The position numbers and the translations under genes are program-made. 8,537 nt of DNA. Origin: an uncultured Planctomycetota bacterium (GTDB taxonomy: Bacteria > Planctomycetota > SZUA-567 > JAFGNG01). The DNA lies in contig CAMZKK010000017.1 of assembly GCA_947311175.1 (NCBI GenBank), forward strand, positions 1 through 8,537. Direction: 5' to 3'. The notes beneath the pieces were generated by a model. It worked only from the letters and a program-made list of their open reading frames with translations. It did no database searches and was not told the origin of the DNA. Position 1 is the stretch's first letter. Each line of letters begins with the position of its first letter. Shown here one piece after another: positions 1-7,284 of the stretch.

Positions 1-1858
1 CTTAGGGGGTGGCAGAACCAGTCGCCTTTATCAAAAACTTTATACCAAAGGATTGGTGCAAAATATTTACAGTTACTCTAGCACTCCCGGATACAATGCT
101 GGAAATTTTGTAATTAGTGCAGTGTTTAAACCAGAATTAATCGTTAAAGTCCAACAATCCATCCTTGATGTTATTTCCGATATTAAAGAAAAAGGGGTAA
201 GCAGAGCAGAAGTAACTCGTGCCTGTAAGCAAATCACATCTACTTACACTTTTGGATTAGAAACCTCTGAATCTCAGGCAAGCGATATTGGCACAAATGT
301 ATTAATTACAGACAATCCAAATTTTACCACTCACTACCTTAATGAGCTTTCCTTAGTAAAAAAAGAAGAGGTTATGGCTGTTGCAAAAAAATATCTTACC
401 AACAATAATCGAACAATTGCAATTCTAAAACCAAGAGTAAACAAAGCCGACAAACCAAGCCATACAAAGAAAATCATCAAGAATTACCCAACTGAAAAAA
501 TAATCTTAAGAAACGGTTTGAAATTGATTTATGGATATGATCCGAATGTCAAAGAAGTGCTTGTTCAACTATCTTGCCTTGGAGGAGTTAAAAGTGAAAA
601 CAAAGACAATAATGGAATTTGCCGATTAATGTCAACTTTACTATTAAAAGGAACTAAGAAAAAATCGGAAGAAAAAGTCAATGAGGAAATTGAAAATATT
701 GGCGCAAAAATATATACCAACAGTGGCAACAATTCATGGTATGCCGGAATCAAAATCCTGCCTGATGATTTTGAAAAAGGAATTGCTTTATTATCTGAAG
801 TTACCCTTTCCCCTGCTTTTTCCAAAGACAAGTTTAAAATAGAGCAGACACGACAAATTCAAAGAGCCAAAAGTATCGATGATTCATGGCAAGAAGAGGC
901 CTCGAAATTTTTCAGAAAAAAATATTTCAAGGCTCATCAATACTCACTCCATCCTATCGGTAATTATAATTCACTTTCTAAGATAACGGTTGATAATATC
1001 AAGAAATATTATGATAAAAATCTTAGCACGGAATCAGCAGTATTAGCAATCTTCGGTAATATAAAAAGGGACAAAGCTGTTGAGCTCGCTGAAAAATATT
1101 TTCTAACATTACCACTTCCGCTTATGCCGGATGAAATAGAAAAAAATACAAAGGTTGAGCCTGACGGAAATTTATATTTAAAGATTAACAAAAAAAATCA
1201 AATTGTTTTAACCTATGGATTTAAAGGTGAAAAATATGGGAGTAATGAAATATATGCTATCGATATCTTTGACTGTATAATCTCAGGATACGGCTATCCA
1301 TCCGGTTGGCTACATGAAGCGCTACGGGGAAGAAATGACTTGGTATATCTTGTCCATGCCTATAATTGGGCTGGCTTAGATACAGGGGTATTTCAAATTC
1401 TTACCCAAACAAGCACCAAAAATGTCTTCCGGGTAATGGCTAATATTGATAGAGTTTTAAAAAGAGCTGCCGCTAGAAAGATTACAAAACTTGAATTTGA
1501 AAATGCCAAGCAGACAATCTTAATTAGTGATGCCCTCAGTCGTGAATCTCTTTCTGCTAGGGCCACCCGAGCATCTTATGACGAGCTATATGGAAAAGGC
1601 TTTAAATATGGTAATGATTTTGCAAAGAACATCAGAAAAGTGACTTTAGAAGATGTCAAAAAAATTGCTGCTGCCATCACAAAAAACAAAACCATTACCG
1701 CTACTGGAAACAATGACGGGATAAAAGAAGTTGAAGCTTATTTTAAAAAATTAGACCCAGCCAATGCTGACAAAATTTTCATCGAAGGGAAAACCCCACA
1801 AAGCAACAATAATGAATTAGAAAACAGCAAAAAATTTAATGCTCCTGAATTAGAGTAA
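1..1858 (+). CDS. M16 family zinc metallopeptidase (insulinase/pitrilysin type), 3' part only
   Basis: Partial gene. The frame is open to the left edge (codons from base 2), so the TTG at 53 is not the start. The visible 618 residues begin with GGGRTSRLYQKL, matching the conserved segment of M16 domains that follows the first catalytic half, so the N-terminus with the likely HxxEH zinc site and any signal peptide lie upstream. A second M16 repeat starts near base 500 (KIILRNGLKLIYGYDP). Where active members have GxxHFLEHMLFKGT this one reads GICRLMSTLLLKGT (bases 614-655), so both zinc histidines and the catalytic glutamate are replaced (R at 623-625, S at 632-634, T at 635-637). This repeat is therefore probably structural, as is usual for two-repeat M16 enzymes. 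The family hydrolyses peptides inside a closed chamber, often in the periplasm. It ends in a polar tail at TAA 1856-1858. The importer operon begins 58 bases downstream, suggesting but not proving a shared peptide-use role. Confidence 0.9.
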   Translation, partial: LGGGRTSRLYQKLYTKGLVQNIYSYSSTPGYNAGNFVISAVFKPELIVKVQQSILDVISDIKEKGVSRAEVTRACKQITSTYTFGLETSESQASDIGTNVLITDNPNFTTHYLNELSLVKKEEVMAVAKKYLTNNNRTIAILKPRVNKADKPSHTKKIIKNYPTEKIILRNGLKLIYGYDPNVKEVLVQLSCLGGVKSENKDNNGICRLMSTLLLKGTKKKSEEKVNEEIENIGAKIYTNSGNNSWYAGIKILPDDFEKGIALLSEVTLSPAFSKDKFKIEQTRQIQRAKSIDDSWQEEASKFFRKKYFKAHQYSLHPIGNYNSLSKITVDNIKKYYDKNLSTESAVLAIFGNIKRDKAVELAEKYFLTLPLPLMPDEIEKNTKVEPDGNLYLKINKKNQIVLTYGFKGEKYGSNEIYAIDIFDCIISGYGYPSGWLHEALRGRNDLVYLVHAYNWAGLDTGVFQILTQTSTKNVFRVMANIDRVLKRAAARKITKLEFENAKQTILISDALSRESLSARATRASYDELYGKGFKYGNDFAKNIRKVTLEDVKKIAAAITKNKTITATGNNDGIKEVEAYFKKLDPANADKIFIEGKTPQSNNNELENSKKFNAPELE

Positions 1859-1904
1859 GATATTACCCTTTACCTTTGATTTACCAATATTGTTTATAAT
1901 TTAT

Positions 1905-1910
1905 AAGGAA
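1905..1910 (+). promoter_or_regulatory. Ribosome binding site of the solute-binding protein gene
   Basis: AAGGAA lies six bases before the ATG at 1917 and supports that start. The 58-base gap between the peptidase stop and this ATG has no convincing terminator, so the peptidase and the importer may be co-transcribed. Confidence 0.6.
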
Positions 1911-1916
1911 TAAAGA

Positions 1917-3878
1917 ATGCACAACAAATCATCATCAAACTTAATTTTATCAATCATTGCCATTTTGATATGTGTCGGAATTTATATTATGGTAGACAAC
2001 TTCGATTTACAAAGAAAAAGCCAAATCGAGCTAATGGAGTCTATCAAAAGAAACACCTCTGCAATAAGACAATTAGGACAGCAAAAAATAAATGATTCGG
2101 CAACCTCTGCCACCATCAACAATAAGCACAACAAGCTATCTAATTTTCACAATGCATCATTATATGACAAAGACGCAGTTGATGGCGGTTCAAGAATATC
2201 GGCAACCAGTAGTTTCTCAGGAAATTTAAATTATATAATAAATAATGAAGGAACCGTCGGCAGTCTATGGGATAGCTGCAATGACTCACTTGGAGCAAGA
2301 AGTTATAAAAATCCAAAAATATTTCAACCGAGATTAGCAAAAAGTTGGAAGGTATCTGCTGACGGTAAAGTATACACCATTGAATTACGCAAAAATGTAA
2401 AATGGCACGATTTTACAGATCCTATCACTAAAAAAGAATATACAAATCTTGAGGTAACTTCTGCTGATTTCAAATTTTACATAGATACAATTAGAAACAA
2501 AAATCTTCCGTGTGATCCAATTAGAAATTATTTTAAAGATTTGGATAAGATAGAAATAATTGATAAATATAATTTCAAAGTAATTTGGAAAGAAACTTAC
2601 TTTAGGGCACTTGAATTTACCTTAGGACTATCTCCCCTACCTCGTCAATTATACCGACCTGACAAAAATACCACTGATGAAGAATTTGCCGAAGATATGA
2701 TAAAAAACAAAGTTGCCCGCAACCAAATAATTGTTGGTTGCGGTCCATATATTTTTGATAAATATATCAAAGGTGACAGAATTATACTAAGGAGAAATCC
2801 TAATTACTATGGGATAAAACCAAAGATTGAAAAACTCATTATAAGAGAAATAAAAAGCCCGGAAAAACAATTATTAGAATTAAAATCCGGAAAACTTGAT
2901 GCAATGGGACTTACTTCTGTTCAATGGGATAGGCAAAGCAACGCTCCTGAATTCAAAACCGTCAGCGATGACATCGAAAACGGAAACAAACTATCAACTG
3001 AATATAACGAAAAGAAAAAACAAGCATTGAAAAACGGTATCATCTACGGAGATAATAAATTTGAAAAATTTCTATATCGCCGTTTTGCCTATAACTTTAT
3101 TGCATGGAATATGCGTCGTCCACTCTTCGCCGATAAGATGGTAAGGAGAGCATTGACCCATTGTGTTAATCAGGAAAAAATAATCAAAGAGGTATTCTTA
3201 AATCTCGGAATTATAACCACAGGTAACTTTGTCCCCCATAGCCTTTATTATAACCACACCATTAAGCCATTTTCCTTTGATATAGAAAAGGCGAAATCAA
3301 TCTTAGCAAAAGCCGGCTGGAAAGATTCTGATAATGACGGCATCTTGGACAAAGACCTAAATGGAGATGGCAAAAGAGAGCCTTTTGAATTTACATTCTT
3401 GTCTATTCAAAATCATCCGTATCAATCACAATGGGGACCAATCGTTAGTGAAGATATGCTCAAGGCCGGAATTCGAATGAAGATAAAACAAGTTGAATGG
3501 TCGGTATATACAGAGCAGACTGGTAAATTTGACTTTGATGCCTGTAGCTTTTATTGGGGTGGAGGAATTGAATCAGACCCATATCAACTTTGGCATAGCT
3601 CTCAGGCAGACAAGAAAAAAAGTAGCAATATTGCCGGTTTTAAAAACAAAGAAGCTGATAAAATTATGGAGACAGCAAGAAAGACGCTTGATATTAACAA
3701 ACGGATTGCCCTTTATAAAAAGTTTCACCGCATAATTCACGACGAACAACCATACACCTTTATCTACTGTCCAAATGCAAAAACTGTGCAGAGCAAAAAG
3801 TTCTACAATGCAATTGTTTACCCTCTTGGTATGTCACCGTCACTACAATGGATTCCTAAAAGAATGCAGGAACAATAA
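1917..3878 (+). CDS. Peptide/nickel-type ABC transporter substrate-binding protein (SBP_bac_5 family), membrane-anchored
   Basis: Captures the ligand, probably oligopeptides, outside the cytoplasmic membrane and hands it to the permeases encoded next. The family is recognised from RLAKSWKVSADGKVYTIEL and VKWHD (about residues 139-164), then GCGPYIFDKYIKGDRIILRR..NPNYYG-type sequence, RRALTHCVNQEKI and a C-terminal YKKFHRIIHDEQPY segment. Residues 9-26 form one hydrophobic helix with no lipobox: the only nearby Cys (C19) follows Ile, so a signal anchor is more likely than a lipoprotein. Residues 27-100 are a polar, low-complexity linker. At 653 residues it is longer than typical OppA/DppA proteins (about 530-560), largely because of this anchor and linker. 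Residues 470-488 hold a double acidic motif, DSDNDGILD then DLNGDGKRE. The stop shares a base with the next ATG (TAATG). Ligand specificity cannot be read from sequence. Confidence 0.92.
   Translation: MHNKSSSNLILSIIAILICVGIYIMVDNFDLQRKSQIELMESIKRNTSAIRQLGQQKINDSATSATINNKHNKLSNFHNASLYDKDAVDGGSRISATSSFSGNLNYIINNEGTVGSLWDSCNDSLGARSYKNPKIFQPRLAKSWKVSADGKVYTIELRKNVKWHDFTDPITKKEYTNLEVTSADFKFYIDTIRNKNLPCDPIRNYFKDLDKIEIIDKYNFKVIWKETYFRALEFTLGLSPLPRQLYRPDKNTTDEEFAEDMIKNKVARNQIIVGCGPYIFDKYIKGDRIILRRNPNYYGIKPKIEKLIIREIKSPEKQLLELKSGKLDAMGLTSVQWDRQSNAPEFKTVSDDIENGNKLSTEYNEKKKQALKNGIIYGDNKFEKFLYRRFAYNFIAWNMRRPLFADKMVRRALTHCVNQEKIIKEVFLNLGIITTGNFVPHSLYYNHTIKPFSFDIEKAKSILAKAGWKDSDNDGILDKDLNGDGKREPFEFTFLSIQNHPYQSQWGPIVSEDMLKAGIRMKIKQVEWSVYTEQTGKFDFDACSFYWGGGIESDPYQLWHSSQADKKKSSNIAGFKNKEADKIMETARKTLDINKRIALYKKFHRIIHDEQPYTFIYCPNAKTVQSKKFYNAIVYPLGMSPSLQWIPKRMQEQ
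3321..3380 (+). other. Tandem DxDxDG-type acidic motif inside the binding protein
   Basis: Codons 469-488 of the binding protein encode D470-x-D472-x-D474-G475-xx-D478, followed at once by D480-x-N482-x-D484-G485-xx-E488. Both halves fit the spacing of EF-hand-like or thrombospondin-3-like calcium loops. One such DxDGDG loop is common at this place in SBP_bac_5 proteins, after an AGW motif that is also present here (AKAGW). The second, complete half is the less usual part. Calcium binding is inferred, not shown. Confidence 0.55.
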
Positions 3879-3880
3879 TG
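3868..3880 (+). promoter_or_regulatory. Ribosome binding site and TAATG stop/start overlap
   Basis: AGGAA at 3868-3872 stands five bases before the ATG at 3878. The stop TAA of the binding protein gene (3876-3878) shares its last A with that ATG, an arrangement typical of translational coupling. Confidence 0.7.
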
Positions 3881-4894
3881 CACAATTATATAATTAAGCG
3901 AATACTTTTGCTCATCCCTACATTTTTAATAATAACCTTTATTACTTATGCAATGATGAGAGTAGCCCCAGGTGATCCGATTAAGGCAAACTATTTAAGC
4001 GGTAATTCCGAACAATCTTCAACCATTGATGAGACTTCCGGTGAATCAGAGTCTGCAAAATTATTCAGAAAAAGATTTTATCTTGATCGACCAATCTATG
4101 AAGGTTATTCAAGATGGTTGTGGGCAATTGTTAGGCATGGTGATTTTGGAATATCATTAACGGTAAATCTCGGCACACCCGTAATTGAACTTTTAAAACA
4201 ACGAGTACCGGCAACCTTTAAATTAAATTTAATCTCAACCGCAATAATTTTTTTAGTTGCAGTCCCGTTTGGAATATATTCGGCAGTAAAAAGAGGAAAT
4301 GTTATTGACCGAACCACCACTACAGTTTTTTTCTTTCTTTACAGTTTGCCAACATTCTGGATTGGACTGCTGATACTAATCTTGGCATCTAAATATTTAC
4401 CAACATGGCCAACCTCTGGACTTACCGCCCACACCAAGGGATTTGTCCCTTACTGGGAGCAATGTTGGTTAACGGCAAAGCATTATGTAATTCCCGTGCT
4501 GTGCTTGAGCTATGGTGGCTTTGCCGGTCTTTCTCGCTATGCGAGGGTTGGCCTGCTCGATGTCATTCAACAAGACTACATTAGAACAGCAAGGGCAAAG
4601 GGTTGTAGTGAATATCGAGTAATTCTAAAACACGCTGTTCGTAATGGATTAATTCCAATCATTGTAATCCTTGCCGGAATAATTCCCGGAATGATTGGTG
4701 GTTCGGTAATTATCGAATATCTCTTCGGAATCAAGGGAATGGGCGACCTTGCCCTAACCGCGGTTAGCAGTAGAGATTATCCGATAATTATGACAACGAT
4801 GGGAATCAGTGCTTTATTAACATTGATTGGATTGTTCCTATCAGACCTTGCTTTGGCTTTATGTGACCCGAGAATATCTTATGGAAAAAAATAA
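3878..4894 (+). CDS. dppB: Peptide/nickel-type ABC transporter permease, DppB/OppB-like
   Basis: Inner-membrane channel subunit, expected to pair with the next permease. The 338-residue length is normal for the family. The N-terminus MHNYIIKRILLLIPTFLIIT with MMRVAPGDP (26-34) is the classic DppB start: a short cytoplasmic tail, first membrane helix, then the conserved PGDP. Hydrophobic segments lie at about 9-28, 112-137, 147-172, 202-218, 256-281 and 303-326, giving six helices. The EAA-type loop that contacts the ATPases is DYIRTARAKGCSEYRVILKH (233-252), followed by the family's GGSVIIEYLFGIKGMG (274-289) and a C-terminal DPRISYG. The loop after the first helix carries a Ser/Glu-rich stretch (about 41-60). 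The symbol is a family label only; OppB, DppB and YejB types cannot be separated with certainty here. Confidence 0.93.
   Translation: MHNYIIKRILLLIPTFLIITFITYAMMRVAPGDPIKANYLSGNSEQSSTIDETSGESESAKLFRKRFYLDRPIYEGYSRWLWAIVRHGDFGISLTVNLGTPVIELLKQRVPATFKLNLISTAIIFLVAVPFGIYSAVKRGNVIDRTTTTVFFFLYSLPTFWIGLLILILASKYLPTWPTSGLTAHTKGFVPYWEQCWLTAKHYVIPVLCLSYGGFAGLSRYARVGLLDVIQQDYIRTARAKGCSEYRVILKHAVRNGLIPIIVILAGIIPGMIGGSVIIEYLFGIKGMGDLALTAVSSRDYPIIMTTMGISALLTLIGLFLSDLALALCDPRISYGKK
4870..4883 (+). promoter_or_regulatory. Weak ribosome binding site that sets the second permease start
   Basis: GAGAA at 4870-4874 lies six bases before the ATG at 4881. The frame is also open upstream to a TTG at 4827, but that would add 18 residues unlike a family N-terminus and lengthen the overlap with the previous gene. 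Starting at 4881 gives a standard DppC-like cytoplasmic tail and first helix, with a 14-base overlap. Confidence 0.55.
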
Positions 4895-6080
4895 TATTTC
4901 ATATTCCTACTGGCAAACAGTATGGCATCAATTTAAAAAAAATCAAGGGGCACTTATTGGACTTTGCTTTGTGATTGTTCTGTTTGCAATCGCATTTTTT
5001 GCTCCATTTATCGCAGAAAAAAGACCATTTATTTGGATGACAGATAGTGGAACGACCTTTCCTTTTTTTAAAGAATTTTTTGCACCGACAGAAGCTCCTG
5101 AATGTCTGTTAGAAACCAGTTATAATTATATCTTATGTTGTTTGGTTGGTTTTGCTATTTTGAGTTTTTTATTAAAACGAATGAAAAAAGTTTATCTTAT
5201 TTTTGCTGTGACAATCCTATGTGCAATTCCCTTTGTCACAACCAAACGAAAATTTGACACAAACTCATATAAGCAAATGATGACTGAGGGTAAAGGATGG
5301 GGATTGTTTCCAATCATAAGATACGGTCCGTTTGAACAAGGATTCGGAATTCGCATTCCACCAAGTTGGTATCACCGTCAAAACAAGTCTAATCACAACT
5401 ATCACTGGATGGGAACCGACAAGGTTGGGCGAGATGTCTTAACAAGAATGATTCACGGGACAAGAGTATCATTAGCGGTTGGAGTTTTATCGGTTTTGAT
5501 TTCCACAATTATCGGAATTATTATTGGTGCAATTGCCGGTTTTTATGGAGGAATGGCTGATATTGTAATTTCTCGAATGATTGAAATCATAATCTGTTTT
5601 CCTCAATTTTTTGCCATTATTACCGTCGTTGCCATTATGGATGAACGATCAATCTTAAATATAATTTTAGTAATCTCATTATTTGGTTGGACCGGAATTG
5701 CAAGACTTGTGAGAGGTGAAGTTTTACGGGAACGCTCCCTTGATTATGTTACCGCCTCGATTGCCCTCGGGGCAAAGACAACAAGGACTATCTTTCGTCA
5801 TATTTTACCCAATTCACTATCACCGGTTTTTGTTACAATGACCTTTGGAATTGCCGGCTCTATCCTAATGGAGTCGGGACTGTCATTTCTTGGTTTTGGG
5901 GTTGACATCCCAACTACAAGCTGGGGTGAGCTACTGAATCAAGCAAGAGAGGCACCACAAGAATTTTGGTGGTTGGCAATCTTTCCCGGCATTCCAATCT
6001 TCTTTACCGTAACCATCTATAATTTGGTTGGGGAAGGTCTAAGAGATGCAATGGATCCAAAATTACGGGAGAAGGCATAA
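4881..6080 (+). CDS. dppC: Peptide/nickel-type ABC transporter permease, DppC/OppC-like, with extra membrane segments
   Basis: Second channel subunit of the importer, 399 residues from the ATG at 4881; family members are usually about 280-340. The N-terminus (SYWQTVWHQFKKNQGALIGL, helix about 24-44) is typical of DppC. The conserved block HWMGTDKVGRDVLTRMIHGTR (starting at residue 175) would normally follow after a few dozen residues, but here about 130 intervene. These include two further hydrophobic stretches (about 82-98 and 104-120) and a polar segment, so the protein may have eight helices instead of six. The core is intact: helices at about 197-222, 232-254, 258-275, 313-338 and 363-388; EAA loop YVTASIALGAKTTRTIFRH (289-307) followed by ILPN; ESGLSFLGFGV (331-341); and the terminal GEGLRDAMDPKLR. 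It overlaps the previous gene by 14 bases and the next by one. Confidence 0.92.
   Translation: MEKNNISYSYWQTVWHQFKKNQGALIGLCFVIVLFAIAFFAPFIAEKRPFIWMTDSGTTFPFFKEFFAPTEAPECLLETSYNYILCCLVGFAILSFLLKRMKKVYLIFAVTILCAIPFVTTKRKFDTNSYKQMMTEGKGWGLFPIIRYGPFEQGFGIRIPPSWYHRQNKSNHNYHWMGTDKVGRDVLTRMIHGTRVSLAVGVLSVLISTIIGIIIGAIAGFYGGMADIVISRMIEIIICFPQFFAIITVVAIMDERSILNIILVISLFGWTGIARLVRGEVLRERSLDYVTASIALGAKTTRTIFRHILPNSLSPVFVTMTFGIAGSILMESGLSFLGFGVDIPTTSWGELLNQAREAPQEFWWLAIFPGIPIFFTVTIYNLVGEGLRDAMDPKLREKA
5016..5402 (+). other. Enlarged region between helix 1 and the GTDxxGRD block of the second permease
   Basis: Residues 46-174 of the DppC-like permease. It holds an aromatic-rich segment (FPFFKEFF), two adjacent hydrophobic helices separated by the basic turn KRMKK, and a polar stretch rich in Gly, Trp and Tyr ending in NHNYHW. 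The reading frame continues without a break and the downstream core is intact, so it is a genuine part of the protein, not a frameshift. No function is recognised. Confidence 0.6.
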
Positions 6081-6082
6081 TG
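6068..6082 (+). promoter_or_regulatory. Ribosome binding site and TAATG overlap before the first ATPase
   Basis: GGAGAAGG occupies 6068-6075, giving a strong purine-rich site just before the ATG at 6080, whose A is the last base of the preceding TAA stop. Translational coupling of permease and ATPase is likely. Confidence 0.7.
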
Positions 6083-7048
6083 ACACACCTACTCGAAGTA
6101 AAAGATTTACGCATTCAATTTGGCAAAGGTGAGAATCCGGTCAAGGCGGTCAATAATAGTAATTTCTTTATTGATGAAGGTAAAACCATTGCCTTAGTGG
6201 GAGAATCAGGCTGTGGAAAATCAGTAACCGGACTTTCGCTACTTCGTCTCATTGAGTATTCCGGTGGAGTGATAACTAATGGTGAAATTCTTTTTGAAGA
6301 TAAAAACCTAATGGATATGACAAATAAAGAAATGCAAAAAATCCGAGGTTCAGACATTGCAATGATTTTTCAAGAACCAATGACCAGTTTTAATCCGGTA
6401 TTTACAATTGGCGACCAACTAACCGAAGTTTTATTGATTCACCAACAAATATCTTTTGAAGATGCTTGGTTGAATGCAACCGATATGCTTAAAGAAGTTG
6501 GCATTCCTCTCCCTGAGCAAAGAATGCTTCAATATCCACATGAGCTATCAGGAGGGATGAAACAACGAGCAATGATTGCAATGGCATTACTCGGAAATCC
6601 AAAACTGTTAATTGCCGATGAACCAACAACAGCCCTTGATGTAACTGTTCAGGCACAAATTCTAAATCTATTAAAAAACATTCAAAAAAAGCATCGGACA
6701 TCTATTTTGCTAATTACCCACGACTTGTCGGTAGTTGCTGAAAGTTGCGAACGAGTATATGTAATGTATGCCTCAAAGATTGTCGAATGTGCAGATACGG
6801 TTTCTCTTTTCAAACAACCGTTACACCCATATACCATTGGATTGTTTAATTGTTTGCCCAGCATCAATCGACAAGCAGAGAGATTAGATACCATTGAAGG
6901 AACCGTGCCTGATCCAAAGGATTTTCCAAACGGTTGCAAATTTCACCCACGATGCAAAAAAGCAAAAGATATTTGCAAAACAAAAGAACCACCACTTAAA
7001 GAAATTAAAAATGGAAGAATGTGTGCCTGCCATTTTGTAGGAATTTAA
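6080..7048 (+). CDS. dppD: Peptide/nickel-type ABC transporter ATPase, DppD/OppD-like
   Basis: One of two cytoplasmic ATPases that power the importer. All nucleotide-binding motifs are present in 322 residues: Walker A GESGCGKS (41-48), Q-loop Q98 in IFQEPMTSFNP, ABC signature LSGGMKQR (156-163), Walker B LLIADE (176-181) with catalytic E181, D-loop TALD, and H-loop H214 in ITHDLSVV. The C-terminus carries the oligopeptide/dipeptide transporter extension: PLHPYT (247-252) and a Cys cluster C286-x5-C292-x6-C299, then C315 and C317. Homologous clusters have been described as holding an iron-sulfur cluster in some Dpp/Opp ATPases; that is recalled family knowledge, not visible here. Length and motifs are normal for the family. 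Its partner gene follows after an unusual 246-base gap, unlike the overlapping junctions elsewhere in the operon. Confidence 0.95.
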   Translation: MTHLLEVKDLRIQFGKGENPVKAVNNSNFFIDEGKTIALVGESGCGKSVTGLSLLRLIEYSGGVITNGEILFEDKNLMDMTNKEMQKIRGSDIAMIFQEPMTSFNPVFTIGDQLTEVLLIHQQISFEDAWLNATDMLKEVGIPLPEQRMLQYPHELSGGMKQRAMIAMALLGNPKLLIADEPTTALDVTVQAQILNLLKNIQKKHRTSILLITHDLSVVAESCERVYVMYASKIVECADTVSLFKQPLHPYTIGLFNCLPSINRQAERLDTIEGTVPDPKDFPNGCKFHPRCKKAKDICKTKEPPLKEIKNGRMCACHFVGI

Positions 7049-7097
7049 TTGAAAAATGGAAAATTGAGAATTAAAAATTGAGAATTAAAAATGAAGG
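7049..7097 (+). repeat. Left heptamer array
   Basis: Seven consecutive 7-base units begin directly after the dppD-like stop codon: TTGAAAA, ATGGAAA, ATTGAGA, ATTAAAA, ATTGAGA, ATTAAAA, ATGAAGG. The four middle units form two exact copies of a 14-base repeat (7063-7076 and 7077-7090). The outer two units are more degenerate. Confidence 0.75.
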
Positions 7098-7099
7098 TG

Positions 7100-7117
7100 C
7101 TTTAGCTATCGCTAAAG
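7100..7117 (+). other. Perfect 7-bp hairpin next to the left array
   Basis: CTTTAGC (7100-7106) and GCTAAAG (7111-7117) are exact inverted repeats around a TATC loop. The hairpin begins two bases inside the left ATGAAGG unit. No T-run follows, so it is not a typical intrinsic terminator. Confidence 0.65.
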
Positions 7118-7136
7118 GAAAATTTGATAATTTGTA

Positions 7137-7199
7137 TCGCCAATATTTCTCTTTACTGTCAGCACAGACGCTCAATGGGTGCTTGTAATGGCGAGTAAA
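7137..7199 (+). other. Central inverted repeats with competing pairings
   Basis: TCGCCA (7137-7142) can pair with TGGCGA (7189-7194), enclosing AGCAC (7161-7165) with GTGCT (7179-7183). Alternatively TTTACT (7152-7157) can pair with AGTAAA (7194-7199). The two outer pairings share base 7194 and cross, so they would be mutually exclusive or form a pseudoknot-like shape. Whether any of them forms is not known. Confidence 0.35.
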
Positions 7200-7231
7200 T
7201 GAAAATTAAGGATTCCATTTTATTAAAAATC

Positions 7232-7242
7232 GCTCGTAGAGC
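7232..7242 (+). other. Short hairpin next to the right array
   Basis: GCTC (7232-7235) and GAGC (7239-7242) flank a GTA loop, two bases inside the right-hand CCTTCAT unit. It mirrors the hairpin beside the left array in position, but is shorter. Confidence 0.45.
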
Positions 7243-7244
7243 TT

Positions 7245-7279
7245 CCTTCATTGTTCATTGTTAATTGTTCATTGTTAAT
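7245..7279 (-). repeat. Right heptamer array (inverted relative to the left)
   Basis: On the + strand this reads CCTTCAT, TGTTCAT, TGTTAAT, TGTTCAT, TGTTAAT. The last four units form two exact copies of a 14-base repeat (7252-7265 and 7266-7279). A degenerate sixth unit, TGTTTGG, runs into the next gene's ribosome binding site. Confidence 0.75.
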
Positions 7280-7284
7280 TGTTT

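Larger units (their letters stand above)
7049..7281. mobile_element. Putative MITE-like element with heptamer-array inverted ends
   Basis: A non-coding stretch of about 230 bases fills the gap between the two ATPase genes. Its ends are inverted relative to each other. From left, inward: 7063-7097 reads as five 7-base units (ATTGAGA, ATTAAAA, ATTGAGA, ATTAAAA, ATGAAGG). From right, on the other strand, 7279-7245 reads ATTAACA, ATGAACA, ATTAACA, ATGAACA, ATGAAGG. Unit by unit, 27 of 35 positions match, with the innermost ATGAAGG identical. Each array is followed inward by a small hairpin. The interior has no long open frame. TTAATTG occurs at both outer edges (7045-7051 and 7275-7281), a possible target duplication, although the sequence is simple. 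It has no transposase of its own. Family unknown to me; a repeat of unknown type rather than a transposon remains possible. Confidence 0.55.

Noticed and set aside
1895..1900. Perfect TATAAT upstream of the binding protein gene, as a promoter -10 box
   Set aside because: Transcription would begin within or next to the ribosome binding site at 1905-1910, leaving almost no leader, and no good -35 box sits at the right distance. Such hexamers are expected by chance in AT-rich DNA.
4827..4880. Upstream TTG start for the second permease
   Set aside because: The 18 added residues do not resemble a family N-terminus and lie within the previous gene; ATG 4881 gives the normal start.
7049..7279. Regular short repeats as a CRISPR array
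   Set aside because: The units are 7 bases long, contiguous and without spacers, and the two arrays are inverted relative to each other.
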